DNA of 64,000 nt from assembly GCA_002359895.1 (NCBI GenBank), contig DEOB01000002.1, positions 62,001 through 126,000 of the forward strand, written 5' to 3'. Numbering within the stretch: the stretch's first letter is position 1; every line of letters begins with the position of its first letter. The notes under the pieces were generated by a model. It did no database searches and was not told where the DNA came from. It saw only the letters and a program-made list of their open reading frames with translations. This document shows positions 8,371-18,070 of the stretch, piece after piece. This DNA is from Stenotrophomonas sp. UBA2629 (GTDB lineage: Bacteria; Pseudomonadota; Gammaproteobacteria; Xanthomonadales; Xanthomonadaceae). Position numbers and translations under genes: made by a program.

Positions 8371-8396
8371 AAAACCCAGCCCAGGCTGGGTTTTTT
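8371..8396 (+). terminator. Intrinsic terminator, possible attenuator of the arginine operon
   Basis: AAAACCCAGC, CCAG and GCTGGGTTTT form a ten-pair stem running into a T tract, 27 bases after the leader ORF and 96 bases before argF'. It could simply end transcription of the gene at 7626-8189, but the complementary GCTGGGT at 8336-8342 suggests a competing structure. The rest of 8190-8491 holds nothing else I recognise. Confidence 0.85.
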
Positions 8397-8491
8397 CGTT
8401 TTTGGTTTCTGAAAGTTTCAAACGCAATGAGTCGCGCCTAGGCGCATCCAACCGCCGGTAACGGCGACATTCCGCAGCAAAGGATGGATTG

Positions 8492-9502
8492 ATGTCTCTG
8501 AAGCACTTCTTGAACACCCAGGACTGGAGCCGCGCCGAGCTCGACGCGCTGCTTACGCAGGCGACGCTGTTCAAGCAAAACAAGCTGGGCGATGACCTCA
8601 AGGGCAAGTCGATCGCCCTGGTGTTCTTCAACCCGTCCATGCGCACCCGCACCAGCTTCGAGCTGGGTGCCTTCCAGCTGGGAGGCCACGCGGTGGTGTT
8701 GCAGCCGGGCAAGGATGCGTGGCCGATCGAGTTCAACCTCGGCACGGTGATGGATGGCGATACCGAAGAGCACATTGCCGAAGTGGCCAAGGTGCTGGGC
8801 CGTTATGTGGACCTGATCGGCGTGCGCGCGTTCCCGAAGTTCGTGGACTGGCAGTACGACCGCCAGGACATCGTGCTCAAGAGCTTTGCCAAGTATTCGC
8901 CGGTGCCGGTCATCAACATGGAGACCATCACCCATCCGTGTCAGGAACTGGCCCACATCCTGGCGCTGCAGGAACATTTCGGCACCACCGACCTGCGCGG
9001 CAAGAAGTATGTGCTGACCTGGACCTACCACCCCAAGCCGCTGAACACCGCTGTAGCCAACTCGGCGTTGACCATTGCCACGCGCATGGGCATGGACGTG
9101 ACCCTGCTGTGCCCGACGCCGGACTACATCCTGGACGAGCGCTACATGGGTTGGGCCGAGCAGAACGTGGCCGAGAGCGGTGGTTCGCTGCAGGTGAGCC
9201 ACGACATCGCCAGTGCTTACGCCGGTGCCGACGTGGTTTACGCCAAGAGCTGGGGCGCGCTGCCGTTCTTCGGCAACTGGGAGCCGGAAAAGCCCATCCG
9301 CGAGCAGTACAAGCACTTCATGGTGGACGAGGCCAAGATGGCGCTCACCAACAATGGTGTTTTCAGCCACTGCCTGCCGCTGCGCCGCAACGTGAAAGCC
9401 ACCGACGGCGTGATGGATTCGCCGCAGTGTATTGCCATCAATGAGGCCGAGAATCGCCTGCATGTGCAGAAGGCGATCATGGCTGCGCTGGCGGGTAAGT
9501 AA
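8492..9502 (+). CDS. argF': N-acetylornithine carbamoyltransferase
   Basis: A 336-residue cytosolic transferase that carbamoylates N-acetylornithine to N-acetylcitrulline, the variant step of arginine synthesis in xanthomonads. The carbamoyl-phosphate motif FNPSMRTRTSFE replaces the usual STRTR, THPCQELAHI follows, and HCLPLRRNVKATD lies near the C-terminus. The lysine in NVKATD is residue 302, matching the carboxylated Lys302 known from the X. campestris enzyme. ATG 8492 follows AGGATGG. A TTG one codon upstream is less likely. It is the first enzyme gene of the arginine cluster and lies directly after the candidate attenuator. Confidence 0.96.
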   Translation: MSLKHFLNTQDWSRAELDALLTQATLFKQNKLGDDLKGKSIALVFFNPSMRTRTSFELGAFQLGGHAVVLQPGKDAWPIEFNLGTVMDGDTEEHIAEVAKVLGRYVDLIGVRAFPKFVDWQYDRQDIVLKSFAKYSPVPVINMETITHPCQELAHILALQEHFGTTDLRGKKYVLTWTYHPKPLNTAVANSALTIATRMGMDVTLLCPTPDYILDERYMGWAEQNVAESGGSLQVSHDIASAYAGADVVYAKSWGALPFFGNWEPEKPIREQYKHFMVDEAKMALTNNGVFSHCLPLRRNVKATDGVMDSPQCIAINEAENRLHVQKAIMAALAGK

Positions 9503-9505
9503 TGC

Positions 9506-9622
9506 TTCAGCCCCTCTCCTGCGCGCGGAAGAGGGGTTGGGGTGAGGGCAAAGCGCCTCGCTCCATACGTGACCTCAACTTCATTACCCCTCCCCAACCC
9601 CTCCTCTGGTGGGGGAGGGGCT
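9506..9622. repeat. Dispersed GC-rich hairpin repeats between argF' and argG (copies 2a and 2b)
   Basis: AGCCCCTCTCC, TGCGCGC, GGAAGAGGGGTTGGGGTGAGGG at 9507-9548, and a second unit at 9586-9622 in which CCCCTCCCCAACCCCTCC pairs with GGGGGAGGGGCT. They belong to the same family as the repeats at 5.6, 10.9 and 37.5 kb. Confidence 0.75.
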
Positions 9623-9650
9623 CAAGAACCACAGCAGAGATTCCTTCCCC

Positions 9651-10841
9651 ATGAGCAAAGACATCGTCCTCGCCTTCTCCGGCGGCCTCGACACCAGCTT
9701 CTGCGTGCCGTACCTGCAGGAGCGCGGCTACAACGTGCACACCGTGTTCGCCGATACCGGCGGCGTGGATGCCGAAGAGCGTGATTTCATCGAAAAGCGT
9801 GCTGCCGAACTGGGCGTCACCAGCCATGTCACCGTCGATGGCGGCCCGGCCATCTGGGAAGGCTTCGTCAAGCCGTTCGTGTGGGCAGGCGAGGGTTATC
9901 AGGGCCAGTACCCGCTGCTGGTGTCCGACCGTTACCTGATCGTGGACGCTGCACTCAAGCGCGCTGCCGAGCTGGGCACCAACATCATCGCGCACGGCTG
10001 CACCGGCATGGGCAATGACCAGGTGCGTTTTGACCTGGCCGTGAAGGCGCAGGGCGATTACGTCATCGTCGCGCCGATCCGCGAAATCCAGAAAGAACAC
10101 ACCCAGACCCGCGCTTACGAACAGAAGTATCTGGAAGCCCGTGGCTTTGGTGTGCGTGCCAAGCAGCAGGCTTACACCATCAATGAAAACCTGCTGGGCC
10201 TGACCATGTCCGGTGGCGAGATCGACAAGTGGGAAGCGCCGGGCGAAGGCGCACGTGGCTGGTGCGCACCGCGTAGCGCATGGCCGGTGGAACCGCTGAC
10301 CGTCACCCTGAAGTTTGTCGAAGGCGTGGCCGTTGAACTGGACGGCAAGGCACTGCCGGGTGAGCAGATTCTGGCCAAGCTCAACACGCTGTTCGCGCAG
10401 TACGGCGTAGGCCGTGGCGTGTACACCGGCGACACCGTGATCGGCCTGAAGGGTCGCATCGTGTTTGAAGCCCCGGGCCTGGTCTCGCTGCTGGCCGCGC
10501 ACCGCGCGCTGGAAGACACCGTGCTGACCAAGCAGCAGAACCGCTTCAAGCCGGAAGTGGCGCGCAAGTGGGTGGAGCTGGTGTACGAAGGCTTCTATCA
10601 CGATCCGCTCAAGACCGACATCGAAGCCTTCCTGAAGGCCTCGCAGTCGAAGGTGACCGGCGAAGTGGTGCTGGAAACCCGCGGTGGCCGCGTCGATGCC
10701 GTTGCCGTGCGTTCGCCGTACATCCTCAACGCCAAGGGCGCCACCTATGCGCAATCGGCTGACTGGGGCGTGGAAGAGGCGGAAGGTTTCATCAAGCTGT
10801 TCGGCATGAGCTCCACGCTGTACGCGCAGGTAAACCGCTAA
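9651..10841 (+). CDS. argG: Argininosuccinate synthase
   Basis: A 396-residue ATP-dependent ligase joining citrulline and aspartate. The start at ATG 9651 ([17 protein letters not shown]) puts the N-type ATP-pyrophosphatase P-loop SGGLDTS at residues 10-16. Other conserved parts are [30 protein letters not shown] and [11 protein letters not shown]. An in-frame extension to 9609 would read through repeat DNA and was rejected. In this pathway citrulline arises after deacetylation of acetylcitrulline by the product of the next gene. Confidence 0.97.
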   Translation: MSKDIVLAFSGGLDTSFCVPYLQERGYNVHTVFADTGGVDAEERDFIEKRAAELGVTSHVTVDGGPAIWEGFVKPFVWAGEGYQGQYPLLVSDRYLIVDAALKRAAELGTNIIAHGCTGMGNDQVRFDLAVKAQGDYVIVAPIREIQKEHTQTRAYEQKYLEARGFGVRAKQQAYTINENLLGLTMSGGEIDKWEAPGEGARGWCAPRSAWPVEPLTVTLKFVEGVAVELDGKALPGEQILAKLNTLFAQYGVGRGVYTGDTVIGLKGRIVFEAPGLVSLLAAHRALEDTVLTKQQNRFKPEVARKWVELVYEGFYHDPLKTDIEAFLKASQSKVTGEVVLETRGGRVDAVAVRSPYILNAKGATYAQSADWGVEEAEGFIKLFGMSSTLYAQVNR

Positions 10842-10858
10842 GCGCGGATGCTTGAGCT

Positions 10859-11052
10859 CTTCCCTCGCATGCGGGAGAGAGAAGGGAGCAAGCGCCGTGT
10901 TGTGCGCTCAAAGCCCCTCTCCCGCGTGTGGGAGAGGGGTTGGGGTGAGGGGGCTTTTGCTCCTGCTGTGATCTTGCTTTCAAAGCAAACCCAGCGGAGT
11001 AGGACTCCCCCATCCACCCTCTGGGCACCTTCCCCCGCGTGCGGGAGAAGGA
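10859..11052. repeat. Dispersed GC-rich hairpin repeats between argG and argE' (copies 3a-3c)
   Basis: Three hairpin units: CTTCCCTCGCATGCGGGAG near 10859, AGCCCCTCTCCCGC and GTGGGAGAGGGGTTGGGG near 10912-10945, and CTTCCCCCGCGTGCGGGAG near 11029. The interval 10842-11123 contains no other feature I can support. Confidence 0.75.
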
Positions 11053-11123
11053 AAGCCTCCGCTTGTTGATCCGTTACCCAACACCCGTCACTGATCCGCT
11101 ACCTGCCGCTGCCGACTGAAGCC

Positions 11124-12221
11124 ATGACCAACCTGCTGCAATCCACTCTCAAGCATCTCGAAGCACTGGTGTCCTTTGACACCCGCAACCCGCCGCGTGC
11201 GATCACCACCGGTGGCATCTTTGATTACCTGCGCGACAACCTGCCGGGCTTCAATGTCGAGGTGATTGATCACGGCGCCGGCGCGGTCAGTTTTTACGCG
11301 GTGCGCGGCAACCCGAAATACCTGTTCAACGTGCATCTGGACACCGTGCCGGATTCGCCGCACTGGAGCGCCGACCCGCACGTGATGCGTCAGCTGGATG
11401 ACCGCGTTGTCGGCTTGGGCGTGTGCGACATCAAGGGCGCGGCTGCGGCGTTGGTGGCAGCGGCCAATGTCACCGAGGGTGATGCGGCGTTCCTGTTCTC
11501 AAGTGACGAGGAAGCCAACGATCCGCGCTGCATCGCGGCGTTCCTGGCGCGCGGCATTGCCTATGAAGCGGTAGTCGTCGCCGAGCCGACCATGAGTGAG
11601 GCGGTGCTGGCGCACCGTGGTATCAGCTCGGTGCTGATGAAGTTCAGCGGACGGGCAGGGCATGCGTCGGGCAAGCAGGACCCTTCGGCCAGCGCACTGC
11701 ATCAGGCGATGCGTTGGGGCGGCAAGGCGTTGGATCACGTTGAGTCGCTGGCGCATGCGCGCTTTGGGGGTCTGACTGGGCTGCGCTTCAATATCGGTCG
11801 TGTCGAAGGCGGTATCAAAGCCAACATGATCGCGCCGCAAGCCGAGCTTCGGTTTGGTTTCCGCCCGTTGCCGTCGATGGATATCGACACGCTGTTGGGC
11901 ACGTTTGCCGGTTTTGCCGAGCCGCAGGCCGCGCATTTTGAAGAAACCTTCCGCGGCCCGAGCCTGCCATCGGGCGACATCGCGCGGGCGGAAGAGCGCC
12001 GTCTGGCGGCACGTGACGTTGCCGACGAACTTGGCCTGCCCATTGGCAATGCCGTCGATTTCTGGACCGAGGCTTCGCTGTTCTCGGCTGGTGGTTACAC
12101 CACCATGGTGTACGGACCGGGCGATATCGCCCAGGCGCACACCGCCGATGAGTTCGTCACGCTGGAGCAGCTGCAGCGTTACGCCGAATCGGTACACAAC
12201 ATCCTGCAACGCGGCGCCTGA
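11124..12221 (+). CDS. argE': N-acetylcitrulline deacetylase (ArgE-like, M20 family)
   Basis: A 365-residue zinc hydrolase. M20 hallmarks are NVHLDTVPDS (metal ligand His and catalytic Asp), GLGVCDIKGAAAALV, FLFSSDEEANDPRC (catalytic Glu pair) and VVVAEPTMSEAVLAHRG. Between two carbamoyl-transfer-route genes, its substrate should be N-acetylcitrulline, as shown for the xanthomonad enzyme; this is inferred from context. ATG 11124 follows the repeat region. The next gene begins 73 bases downstream across a short GC-rich stretch with two small hairpins. Confidence 0.93.
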   Translation: MTNLLQSTLKHLEALVSFDTRNPPRAITTGGIFDYLRDNLPGFNVEVIDHGAGAVSFYAVRGNPKYLFNVHLDTVPDSPHWSADPHVMRQLDDRVVGLGVCDIKGAAAALVAAANVTEGDAAFLFSSDEEANDPRCIAAFLARGIAYEAVVVAEPTMSEAVLAHRGISSVLMKFSGRAGHASGKQDPSASALHQAMRWGGKALDHVESLAHARFGGLTGLRFNIGRVEGGIKANMIAPQAELRFGFRPLPSMDIDTLLGTFAGFAEPQAAHFEETFRGPSLPSGDIARAEERRLAARDVADELGLPIGNAVDFWTEASLFSAGGYTTMVYGPGDIAQAHTADEFVTLEQLQRYAESVHNILQRGA

Positions 12222-12293
12222 GCCGCAGTGGCCCGGCGGCCTGCCGCCGGCTTCTCCCCCGCGACCGTTGCGGTCGCTCTGTAGACGCAAGCA

Positions 12294-13622
12294 ATGTCCC
12301 CAGCCATGCAACCCCATCGTCAGACCCGCCAGACCATTGTCCGCCTGCTTTCGAGCATGGCCAGTGCGAAGGAAATCAGTCAGTACCTCAAGCGCTTTTC
12401 GCAGCTGGATGCCAAGCGCTTTGCCGTGGTCAAGGTCGGTGGCGCGGTGTTGCGCGACGATCTTGAAGCGCTGACGTCGTCGTTGTCTTTCCTGCAGGAA
12501 GTGGGCCTGACCCCGATCGTGCTGCATGGTGCCGGCCCGCAATTGGACGCCGAACTGTCGGCCGCAGGTATCGAGAAGCAGACCATCAACGGCCTGCGCG
12601 TGACCACGCCCGAAGCGCTGGCCATCGTGCGCAAGGTGTTCCAGCAATCCAACCTCAAGCTGGTGGAGGCGCTGCAGCAGAACGGTGCGCGTGCGACCTC
12701 CATCACTGGCGGTGTGTTTGAAGCGCAGTACATGGATCTGGACACCTACGGGCTGGTGGGTGAGGTGAAGAAGGTCAACCTCGCCCCGATTGAAGCCAGC
12801 CTGCGCGCCGGTTCCATTCCGGTGATCACCAGCTTGGGTGAAACGCCGAGCGGCCAGATCCTCAACGTCAATGCCGACTTTGCCGCCAATGAACTGGTGC
12901 AGGAACTGCAGCCGTACAAGATCATTTTCCTCACTGGCACCGGCGGTTTGTTGGACGAGGAGGGTGCGCTTATTTCCTCCATCAACCTGTCCACCGAGTA
13001 CGACCAGTTGATGGCGCAGCCGTGGCTTCACGGCGGCATGCGGGTGAAGATCGAGCAGATCAAGGATCTGCTGGATCGCCTGCCGGAAGAGTCGTCGGTG
13101 TCGATCACGCGTCCGGCCGATCTGGCCAAGGAACTGTTCACGCACAAGGGTTCTGGCACGTTGGTGCGTCGCGGCGAAAAAGTGTTGAAGGCGACCTCGT
13201 GGGCCGAGCTGGATACCGCGCGGCTGAAGACGCTGATCGAGTCGAGTTTCGGCCGCACCCTGGTGCCGGACTATTTTGAGAAGACCAAGCTGCTGCGTGC
13301 TTATGTCAGTGAGAACTATCGCACTGCGGTGATTCTCACAGACGAAGCCGAAGGCGTGTATCTGGATAAATTCGCAGTGCTCGACGATGCACAGGGCGAA
13401 GGCCTTGGCCGCGCGGTGTGGAATGTGATGCTGGAAGAAACCCCGCAGCTGTTCTGGCGCTCGCGCAACGGCAATCCGGTCAACCATTTCTATTACGCCG
13501 AATCCGATGGCTGCTACAAGCTCGGCCATTGGAAGGTGTTCTGGTTTGGTGGTGAGGGCTTTGATCGCATCCGCACCTACGTCGAACACTGCGCCGTGCG
13601 CGCGCCGAGCCTGAAAGACTGA
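12294..13622 (+). CDS. argB: Bifunctional N-acetylglutamate kinase / N-acetylglutamate synthase
   Basis: A 442-residue fusion typical of xanthomonads and related to animal NAGS. Residues about 20-285 form the amino-acid kinase domain ([45 protein letters not shown]). Residues about 290-442 form a GNAT acetyltransferase domain ([34 protein letters not shown] with the acetyl-CoA loop). One polypeptide therefore makes N-acetylglutamate and phosphorylates it. ATG 12294 is used here; ATG 12306 is an alternative. The GNAT gene follows five bases later. Confidence 0.95.
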   Translation: MSPAMQPHRQTRQTIVRLLSSMASAKEISQYLKRFSQLDAKRFAVVKVGGAVLRDDLEALTSSLSFLQEVGLTPIVLHGAGPQLDAELSAAGIEKQTINGLRVTTPEALAIVRKVFQQSNLKLVEALQQNGARATSITGGVFEAQYMDLDTYGLVGEVKKVNLAPIEASLRAGSIPVITSLGETPSGQILNVNADFAANELVQELQPYKIIFLTGTGGLLDEEGALISSINLSTEYDQLMAQPWLHGGMRVKIEQIKDLLDRLPEESSVSITRPADLAKELFTHKGSGTLVRRGEKVLKATSWAELDTARLKTLIESSFGRTLVPDYFEKTKLLRAYVSENYRTAVILTDEAEGVYLDKFAVLDDAQGEGLGRAVWNVMLEETPQLFWRSRNGNPVNHFYYAESDGCYKLGHWKVFWFGGEGFDRIRTYVEHCAVRAPSLKD

Positions 13623-13627
13623 GTGCC

Positions 13628-14227
13628 ATGAATCACGCCGATTGGAACAAAGTACCCACGCTGGCCGGCACGCATGCGCGACTGGAGCCGTTGCAGATGT
13701 CGCATATCGACGGCCTGCGCGGTGCGCTGGGTGACGGTGCGTTGTCGCAGCTCTGGTACACGCAGGTACCCACTGCAAAGAGCATGACCGGGTATGTGCA
13801 GGCCGCGCTGCAGGCGCAGGCCGAAGGCCGCGTGTTGCCATTCGTGGTGCTCAACGCCGCCGATGAAGTGGTCGGCACCACCCGCTATTACGGGTTGGAA
13901 GCCGACGTGCCCAGGCTCAGTATCGGCTACACCTGGTACGGCGAATCGGCGCAACGCACCGGCATCAACACCGAAGCCAAGTTGATGCTGCTCACGCATG
14001 CGTTCGAGCGGCTGGGTTGCCTGAGTGTGGTGTTCGAGACCAGCTGGTTCAACTTCGCCTCACGCACCGCCATTGCGCGGCTGGGTGCCAAGCAGGACGG
14101 CGTGCTGCGCAACCATAAACGGCATGCCGATGGCACGCCACGCGACACTGTCATCTTTTCCATCATTGACGCGGAATGGCAGGGCGTGAAGCGCCACCTG
14201 CAGCACCGCTTGGATGCACACGCATGA
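13628..14227 (+). CDS. GNAT-family N-acetyltransferase
   Basis: A 199-residue protein of the RimJ/RimL-like GNAT type. It shows an N-terminal [12 protein letters not shown] segment, [20 protein letters not shown] (strand 3-4 region), [54 protein letters not shown] (acetyl-CoA site and helix) and a C-terminal [13 protein letters not shown]. It is embedded in the arginine cluster, five bases after argB and overlapping argC by four bases (ATGA). A role in arginine metabolism is possible, but its substrate is not evident. Confidence 0.88.
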   Translation: MNHADWNKVPTLAGTHARLEPLQMSHIDGLRGALGDGALSQLWYTQVPTAKSMTGYVQAALQAQAEGRVLPFVVLNAADEVVGTTRYYGLEADVPRLSIGYTWYGESAQRTGINTEAKLMLLTHAFERLGCLSVVFETSWFNFASRTAIARLGAKQDGVLRNHKRHADGTPRDTVIFSIIDAEWQGVKRHLQHRLDAHA

Positions 14228-15180
14228 ATGTCTCTCCGTCTTACACCGTTGGCATTGTCGGCGCCCGTGGTTACACCGGCACCGAGTTGATCCGCCTGCT
14301 GGCCGCGCATCCGCACATCGAGCTGGCGTTTGTGTCCTCGCGCGAGCTTGCCGGGCAACGTGTTGCCGACCATAACGACGCCTACGTGGGCGAGCTGCGT
14401 TACGAAAGCCTGGATGCCGATGCCGTCGCCGCCAAGGGTGTGGATGCGGTGGTGCTGGCCCTGCCCAACGGCAAGGCCGAGCCTTATGTGGCTGCGCTGG
14501 ATGCGGTGAAGCCGGACACGGTGATTGTCGATCTGTCGGCGGATTATCGTTTCGACAACAGCTGGTACTACGGCTTGCCGGAGCTGACGCGCGAGCGTTA
14601 CGCCGGGCAGAAACGCATCAGCAACCCGGGGTGCTATGCCACCGCCATGCAGTTGGCCATTGCGCCGTTGTTGCAGCATCTTGCCGGGCCGCCGGCCTGC
14701 TTTGGCGTGTCGGGCTGGTCCGGTGCGGGCACCACACCATCGGATAAGAACAACCCCGAGCTGCTGCGCGACAACCTGATGCCTTACGCGCTCACCAATC
14801 ATGTGCATGAGCGCGAAGTGGCCACCCAGCTCGGCGTGCCGGTGGAGTTCATGCCGCATGTCGCGCCGCATTTTCGTGGCATCACCATGACGGTGAATCT
14901 GTGGCTGCAGCAGCCGATCAAGCGTGAACAGGTAATGGCGCTGTATCAACAGCGTTACGCCGGTGAGCCGCTGATTGAAGTGGTGGACGAAGCACCGTGG
15001 GTGAGCCGCATTGCTGGCAAGCATGGCGTGCAGGTAGGCGGCTTCACCATGGCGCCGGGCGACAAGCGCGTGGTGCTGGTGGCGACCTTGGACAACCTGC
15101 TCAAAGGCGCGGCCACGCAGGCCCTGCAGAATCTCAACCGGGCGCTCGGTCTGGATGAATTGACCGCCATTCCACATTGA
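14224..15180 (+). CDS. argC: N-acetyl-gamma-glutamyl-phosphate reductase
   Basis: A 318-residue NADP-dependent reductase for the third step of arginine synthesis. The N-terminal [18 protein letters not shown] binds nucleotide. The catalytic cysteine is in [14 protein letters not shown], and [13 protein letters not shown] is also conserved. The start at ATG 14224 overlaps the GNAT stop. A frame extending 16 codons upstream into the GNAT gene was rejected because [13 protein letters not shown] is the natural N-terminus. Confidence 0.96.
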   Translation: MNVSPSYTVGIVGARGYTGTELIRLLAAHPHIELAFVSSRELAGQRVADHNDAYVGELRYESLDADAVAAKGVDAVVLALPNGKAEPYVAALDAVKPDTVIVDLSADYRFDNSWYYGLPELTRERYAGQKRISNPGCYATAMQLAIAPLLQHLAGPPACFGVSGWSGAGTTPSDKNNPELLRDNLMPYALTNHVHEREVATQLGVPVEFMPHVAPHFRGITMTVNLWLQQPIKREQVMALYQQRYAGEPLIEVVDEAPWVSRIAGKHGVQVGGFTMAPGDKRVVLVATLDNLLKGAATQALQNLNRALGLDELTAIPH

Positions 15181-15234
15181 CTGGCCTGCAGGCTTGGCGC
15201 CTGCGGCATGACTTATTGATAGCGAGATAGCCCC

Positions 15235-16533
15235 ATGACCAACCTGCTCTGGCAGAAACCCGGCGTCGCGGTTGACGCGAAGATCCAGACCTTTCTGGCC
15301 GGCGATGACGTCATCCTCGACCGCGAGTTTTTCCTCTACGACATCCAGGCCAGCACCGCGCATGCTGAAGGCCTGCAACATATCGGCATTCTGTCCGCCG
15401 ACGAGTTGAGTGCGTTGAAGCGCGAATTGGCGGTATTGGCCGACGATTTCCGCAGCGGCGCGTTTGTGTTGGATGAGCAGTACGAAGATTGCCATTCGGC
15501 GATTGAGGCGCGCTTGACCGAGCGCCTCGGCGATGCGGGCCGCAAAATCCACACTGGCCGCAGCCGCAATGACCAGATTCTGGTAGCCACCCGTTTGTGG
15601 CTGAAGGAGAAGCTGGAGCGCGTGGCGCAGATCAGCAGCGAAGTGGCGAAAGTCGCACTGGACCGCGCAGCCGCAGAACGGAAACAGCCGCTGCCGGGTT
15701 ACACCCACATCCAGCGCGCAGTCGTTTCTTCGGCCGGGATGTGGTGGGCAGGTTGGGCGGAAGCTTTCATCGACAACGCTATCCGCGCGCGCGATACGCG
15801 TGCGCTGATCGACACCAATCCGCTGGGCACGGCTGCCGGTTACGGCGTCAATCTGCCGCTGGACCGTGAGCACACCACGGCTGCGTTGCAGTTTTCACGC
15901 ATGCAGGTCAGCCCGATCTACGCGCAGCTCTCGCGCGGCAAGTTTGAACTGGCCGCATTGGAAGCGCTGGGCGGAGCGACGTTGGACCTGCGTCGCATCG
16001 CGTGGGACCTGTCGCTGTTCACCACCGGCGAATTCGCCTTTGTCGCACTGCCGGCGCAGTACACCACCGGCAGCTCGATCATGCCGAACAAGCGCAACCC
16101 GGACGTGATCGAACTGATGCGCGCCACCCACGCCAGCATCGCGGCGGCACGCACCGAGATCGAACAGCTGCTGTCGCTGCCGTCGGGTTATCAGCGCGAC
16201 CTGCAGAATTCCAAGGGCGCCATCGTGCACGGTTTTGGTCGCGGGCTTGCCGCGCTGGAACTGCTGCCGGCGCTGCTGTCCAACCTGGATTGGCGTGACG
16301 ACAACATCCGGGCGGCGATTGATTCGGGCATGTATGCCACCGATGTTGCCGTGGAAGCGGCGGTGGCTGGCGTCCCGTTCCGCGATGCCTACAAGGCAGC
16401 GGCCGAGGCAGCGGATACCGCCGGGCAGGGGCGTACCCCGGAGGGCAGTTTGGAGGCACGGGTGTCGCCCGGCGCGGCGGCGGATCTGCGCTTGGACGAA
16501 CTCACTGCACGCTGGAATACGCTGCAGGCATGA
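15235..16533 (+). CDS. argH: Argininosuccinate lyase
   Basis: A 432-residue member of the fumarase/aspartase superfamily that splits argininosuccinate to arginine and fumarate. It carries the signature [12 protein letters not shown], with the mobile-loop serine at its start. The substrate motif TGRSRNDQ and the catalytic-histidine region [10 protein letters not shown] are also present. It is the last gene of the cluster, 54 bases after argC, and is followed by a hairpin terminator. Confidence 0.97.
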   Translation: MTNLLWQKPGVAVDAKIQTFLAGDDVILDREFFLYDIQASTAHAEGLQHIGILSADELSALKRELAVLADDFRSGAFVLDEQYEDCHSAIEARLTERLGDAGRKIHTGRSRNDQILVATRLWLKEKLERVAQISSEVAKVALDRAAAERKQPLPGYTHIQRAVVSSAGMWWAGWAEAFIDNAIRARDTRALIDTNPLGTAAGYGVNLPLDREHTTAALQFSRMQVSPIYAQLSRGKFELAALEALGGATLDLRRIAWDLSLFTTGEFAFVALPAQYTTGSSIMPNKRNPDVIELMRATHASIAAARTEIEQLLSLPSGYQRDLQNSKGAIVHGFGRGLAALELLPALLSNLDWRDDNIRAAIDSGMYATDVAVEAAVAGVPFRDAYKAAAEAADTAGQGRTPEGSLEARVSPGAAADLRLDELTARWNTLQA

Positions 16534-16543
16534 CGCAATGAAG

Positions 16544-16574
16544 CACGGGCGCCGAAAGGCGCCCGTGTTGGTTC
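16544..16574 (+). terminator. Hairpin terminator after argH
   Basis: CACGGGCGCC, GAAA and GGCGCCCGTG form a perfect ten-base stem with a tetraloop, followed by a weak T-containing stretch (TTGGTTCT), 10 bases after the argH stop. Confidence 0.65.
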
Positions 16575-16879
16575 TGATGCTGGAACCACCCTCGGCGGCG
16601 GGGTGTCGGCGCCAGTACCTGTGCAGGTGTAGTGGCTGTTGCTATTGCCCTTTGATGGGCAAAGAGTCGGGTGAAAGGCTTTCGCTTCCCGATCATTCAG
16701 TTACAGCCCCAAGCCAGCCCGCACTGGACCTGCCAAGACCTCCTGAAAAGAACGCACTGATTCAGCCAGCGCTACCTGTCCGGCAACATGCGTATGTCAA
16801 AGTACGTGGCATCCCCCTGAGAACTTTCCAGCGGCTTGCCGGCACTCATTGCCAGCGCCCCCGTCAGTCGCTGCCATCC
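16575..16879. other. Gene-free interval between argH and the phosphoesterase gene
   Basis: About 300 bases with lower GC than its surroundings. An open frame in the phosphoesterase phase crosses it but shows no protein-like pattern. I see no convincing promoter hexamers or repeats. Confidence 0.5.
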
Positions 16880-18049
16880 ATGATGACTCTGCTCGTATCG
16901 CTGATTCTGCCGCTGCTCGGCCTTTGGCTGTGGTGGCCCGTGCATTCCCTGAGCAGGCGGCAGCGCCGCTGGCACACCGGCATCACGCTCGCGCTGGCGT
17001 TGATGGGGCTGGGTTTGGCCACGTTGTGGCGGATGAATGTGTTTGAGTACGCGGTAGAGGCGTGGGTCCAGCTGGTGTTTGGCTGGGTGCTGGCGATGTT
17101 CATCATCCTGCTGGCGTTTCTGATTCTGCGCACGGTGGGTTGGTTGCTGACGCGTGTTGCCTCGCGCAGCTCCGCGGTGTCCATGTTGTGGCACGGCAAG
17201 CGGCTGAACCAACGTGCATCGGTGGTGATTGTGTTGTTGGCTACGCTCGGTATCTGGAACGGCTTGAAGCCGCCGCAGGTGCGCGAGCGTGAACTGGTTG
17301 TGCCGCATCTGCCGGCGGAACTGGACGGTGTGCGCGTGGCGGTGCTGGCCGACATGCACATCAGCCCGGTCAAACGCACCTGGCGTACGCAACGCATGGT
17401 GGAGGCGGTGATGGCGGCCAAGCCGGACATCATCGTATTGCCAGGTGACATGGTGGACGGCGAGGTCGCCGATACCGCTGCTTTCGTCACGCCGCTGGTC
17501 GCGTTGAAGGCGCCGTATGGTGTTTGGGTGGCGCCGGGCAATCACGAGTACTACCACGGCTACAAACAGTGGATGGCGCACTTCCGTGGCATGGGTTTGG
17601 GCGTGCTTGAGAACCAGACGGCGCGCTTGTCGATCAACGGCAGCACGCTGGCGGTGTCCGGCGTAGGTGACCTGGCCGCGTTGAAGCCGAGTTCCTTCAT
17701 GCGTGGCGGGCTGGCGCCGGACCTGCCGGCGGTGATCGCCGCAGGCAAGGGCAGCGACGCGCATATTCTGCTGGCCCACCAACCCAAGCAGGCGCGCGAT
17801 GCGGCAGCGACGGGCGCGTTCAACCTGCAGATCTCCGGCCACACGCATGGCGGCCACATGTGGGGTTTTGACCGTTGGGTGGTGGCGCCGGCCAATCATG
17901 GCTATGTGCGCGGGGAGTACACGGTGAAGGACATGACGTTGTTCGTCAGCAGCGGCGCCGGTCAATGGGATGGTTTCACCGCGCGGCTGGGCGTACCGTC
18001 CAGCATTGACGTGCTGGTGCTGAAGCAGGGCACGGCACAGACGCACTGA
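16880..18049 (+). CDS. Membrane-anchored metallophosphoesterase (YkuE/YaeI-like)
   Basis: A 389-residue protein. Residues 1 to about 125 contain membrane helices (LLVSLILPLLGLWLWW, TLALALMGLGLATLW, QLVFGWVLAMFIILLAFLIL and a further one at VVIVLLATLGIW). The rest is a calcineurin-type domain facing the far side of the inner membrane: VLADMHISP, VLPGDMVDGE, PGNHEYYHG, AHQP and SGHTHGGHMWG supply the five metal-binding blocks. Relatives hydrolyse phosphodiesters or UDP-diacylglucosamine-like lipids. The substrate here is unknown. ATG 16880 (MMTLLVSL) was chosen because the hydrophobic N-terminus begins there. Confidence 0.85.
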   Translation: MMTLLVSLILPLLGLWLWWPVHSLSRRQRRWHTGITLALALMGLGLATLWRMNVFEYAVEAWVQLVFGWVLAMFIILLAFLILRTVGWLLTRVASRSSAVSMLWHGKRLNQRASVVIVLLATLGIWNGLKPPQVRERELVVPHLPAELDGVRVAVLADMHISPVKRTWRTQRMVEAVMAAKPDIIVLPGDMVDGEVADTAAFVTPLVALKAPYGVWVAPGNHEYYHGYKQWMAHFRGMGLGVLENQTARLSINGSTLAVSGVGDLAALKPSSFMRGGLAPDLPAVIAAGKGSDAHILLAHQPKQARDAAATGAFNLQISGHTHGGHMWGFDRWVVAPANHGYVRGEYTVKDMTLFVSSGAGQWDGFTARLGVPSSIDVLVLKQGTAQTH

Positions 18050-18070
18050 GTTCAACAGCAGCATTCGAAC

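Noticed and set aside
12261..12285. Short hairpin GCGACC...GGTCGC with a GTAG nearby, as a possible further SMAG element
   Set aside because: The GTAG is on the wrong side of the palindrome for a REP head; it is probably a chance GC-rich hairpin.
11499..13841. A 780-codon open frame on the minus strand across argE', argB/A and the GNAT gene
   Set aside because: It is the antisense shadow of well-supported genes in GC-rich DNA and shows no protein motifs.
13927..15873. A 648-codon minus-strand open frame opposite GNAT, argC and argH
   Set aside because: Same reason: the plus-strand genes carry clear family signatures and the antisense product is low in hydrophobic core pattern.
16235..16879. 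Upstream extension of the phosphoesterase frame into argH
   Set aside because: The extra residues overlap argH and have no domain pattern; the membrane-helix N-terminus begins at 16880.
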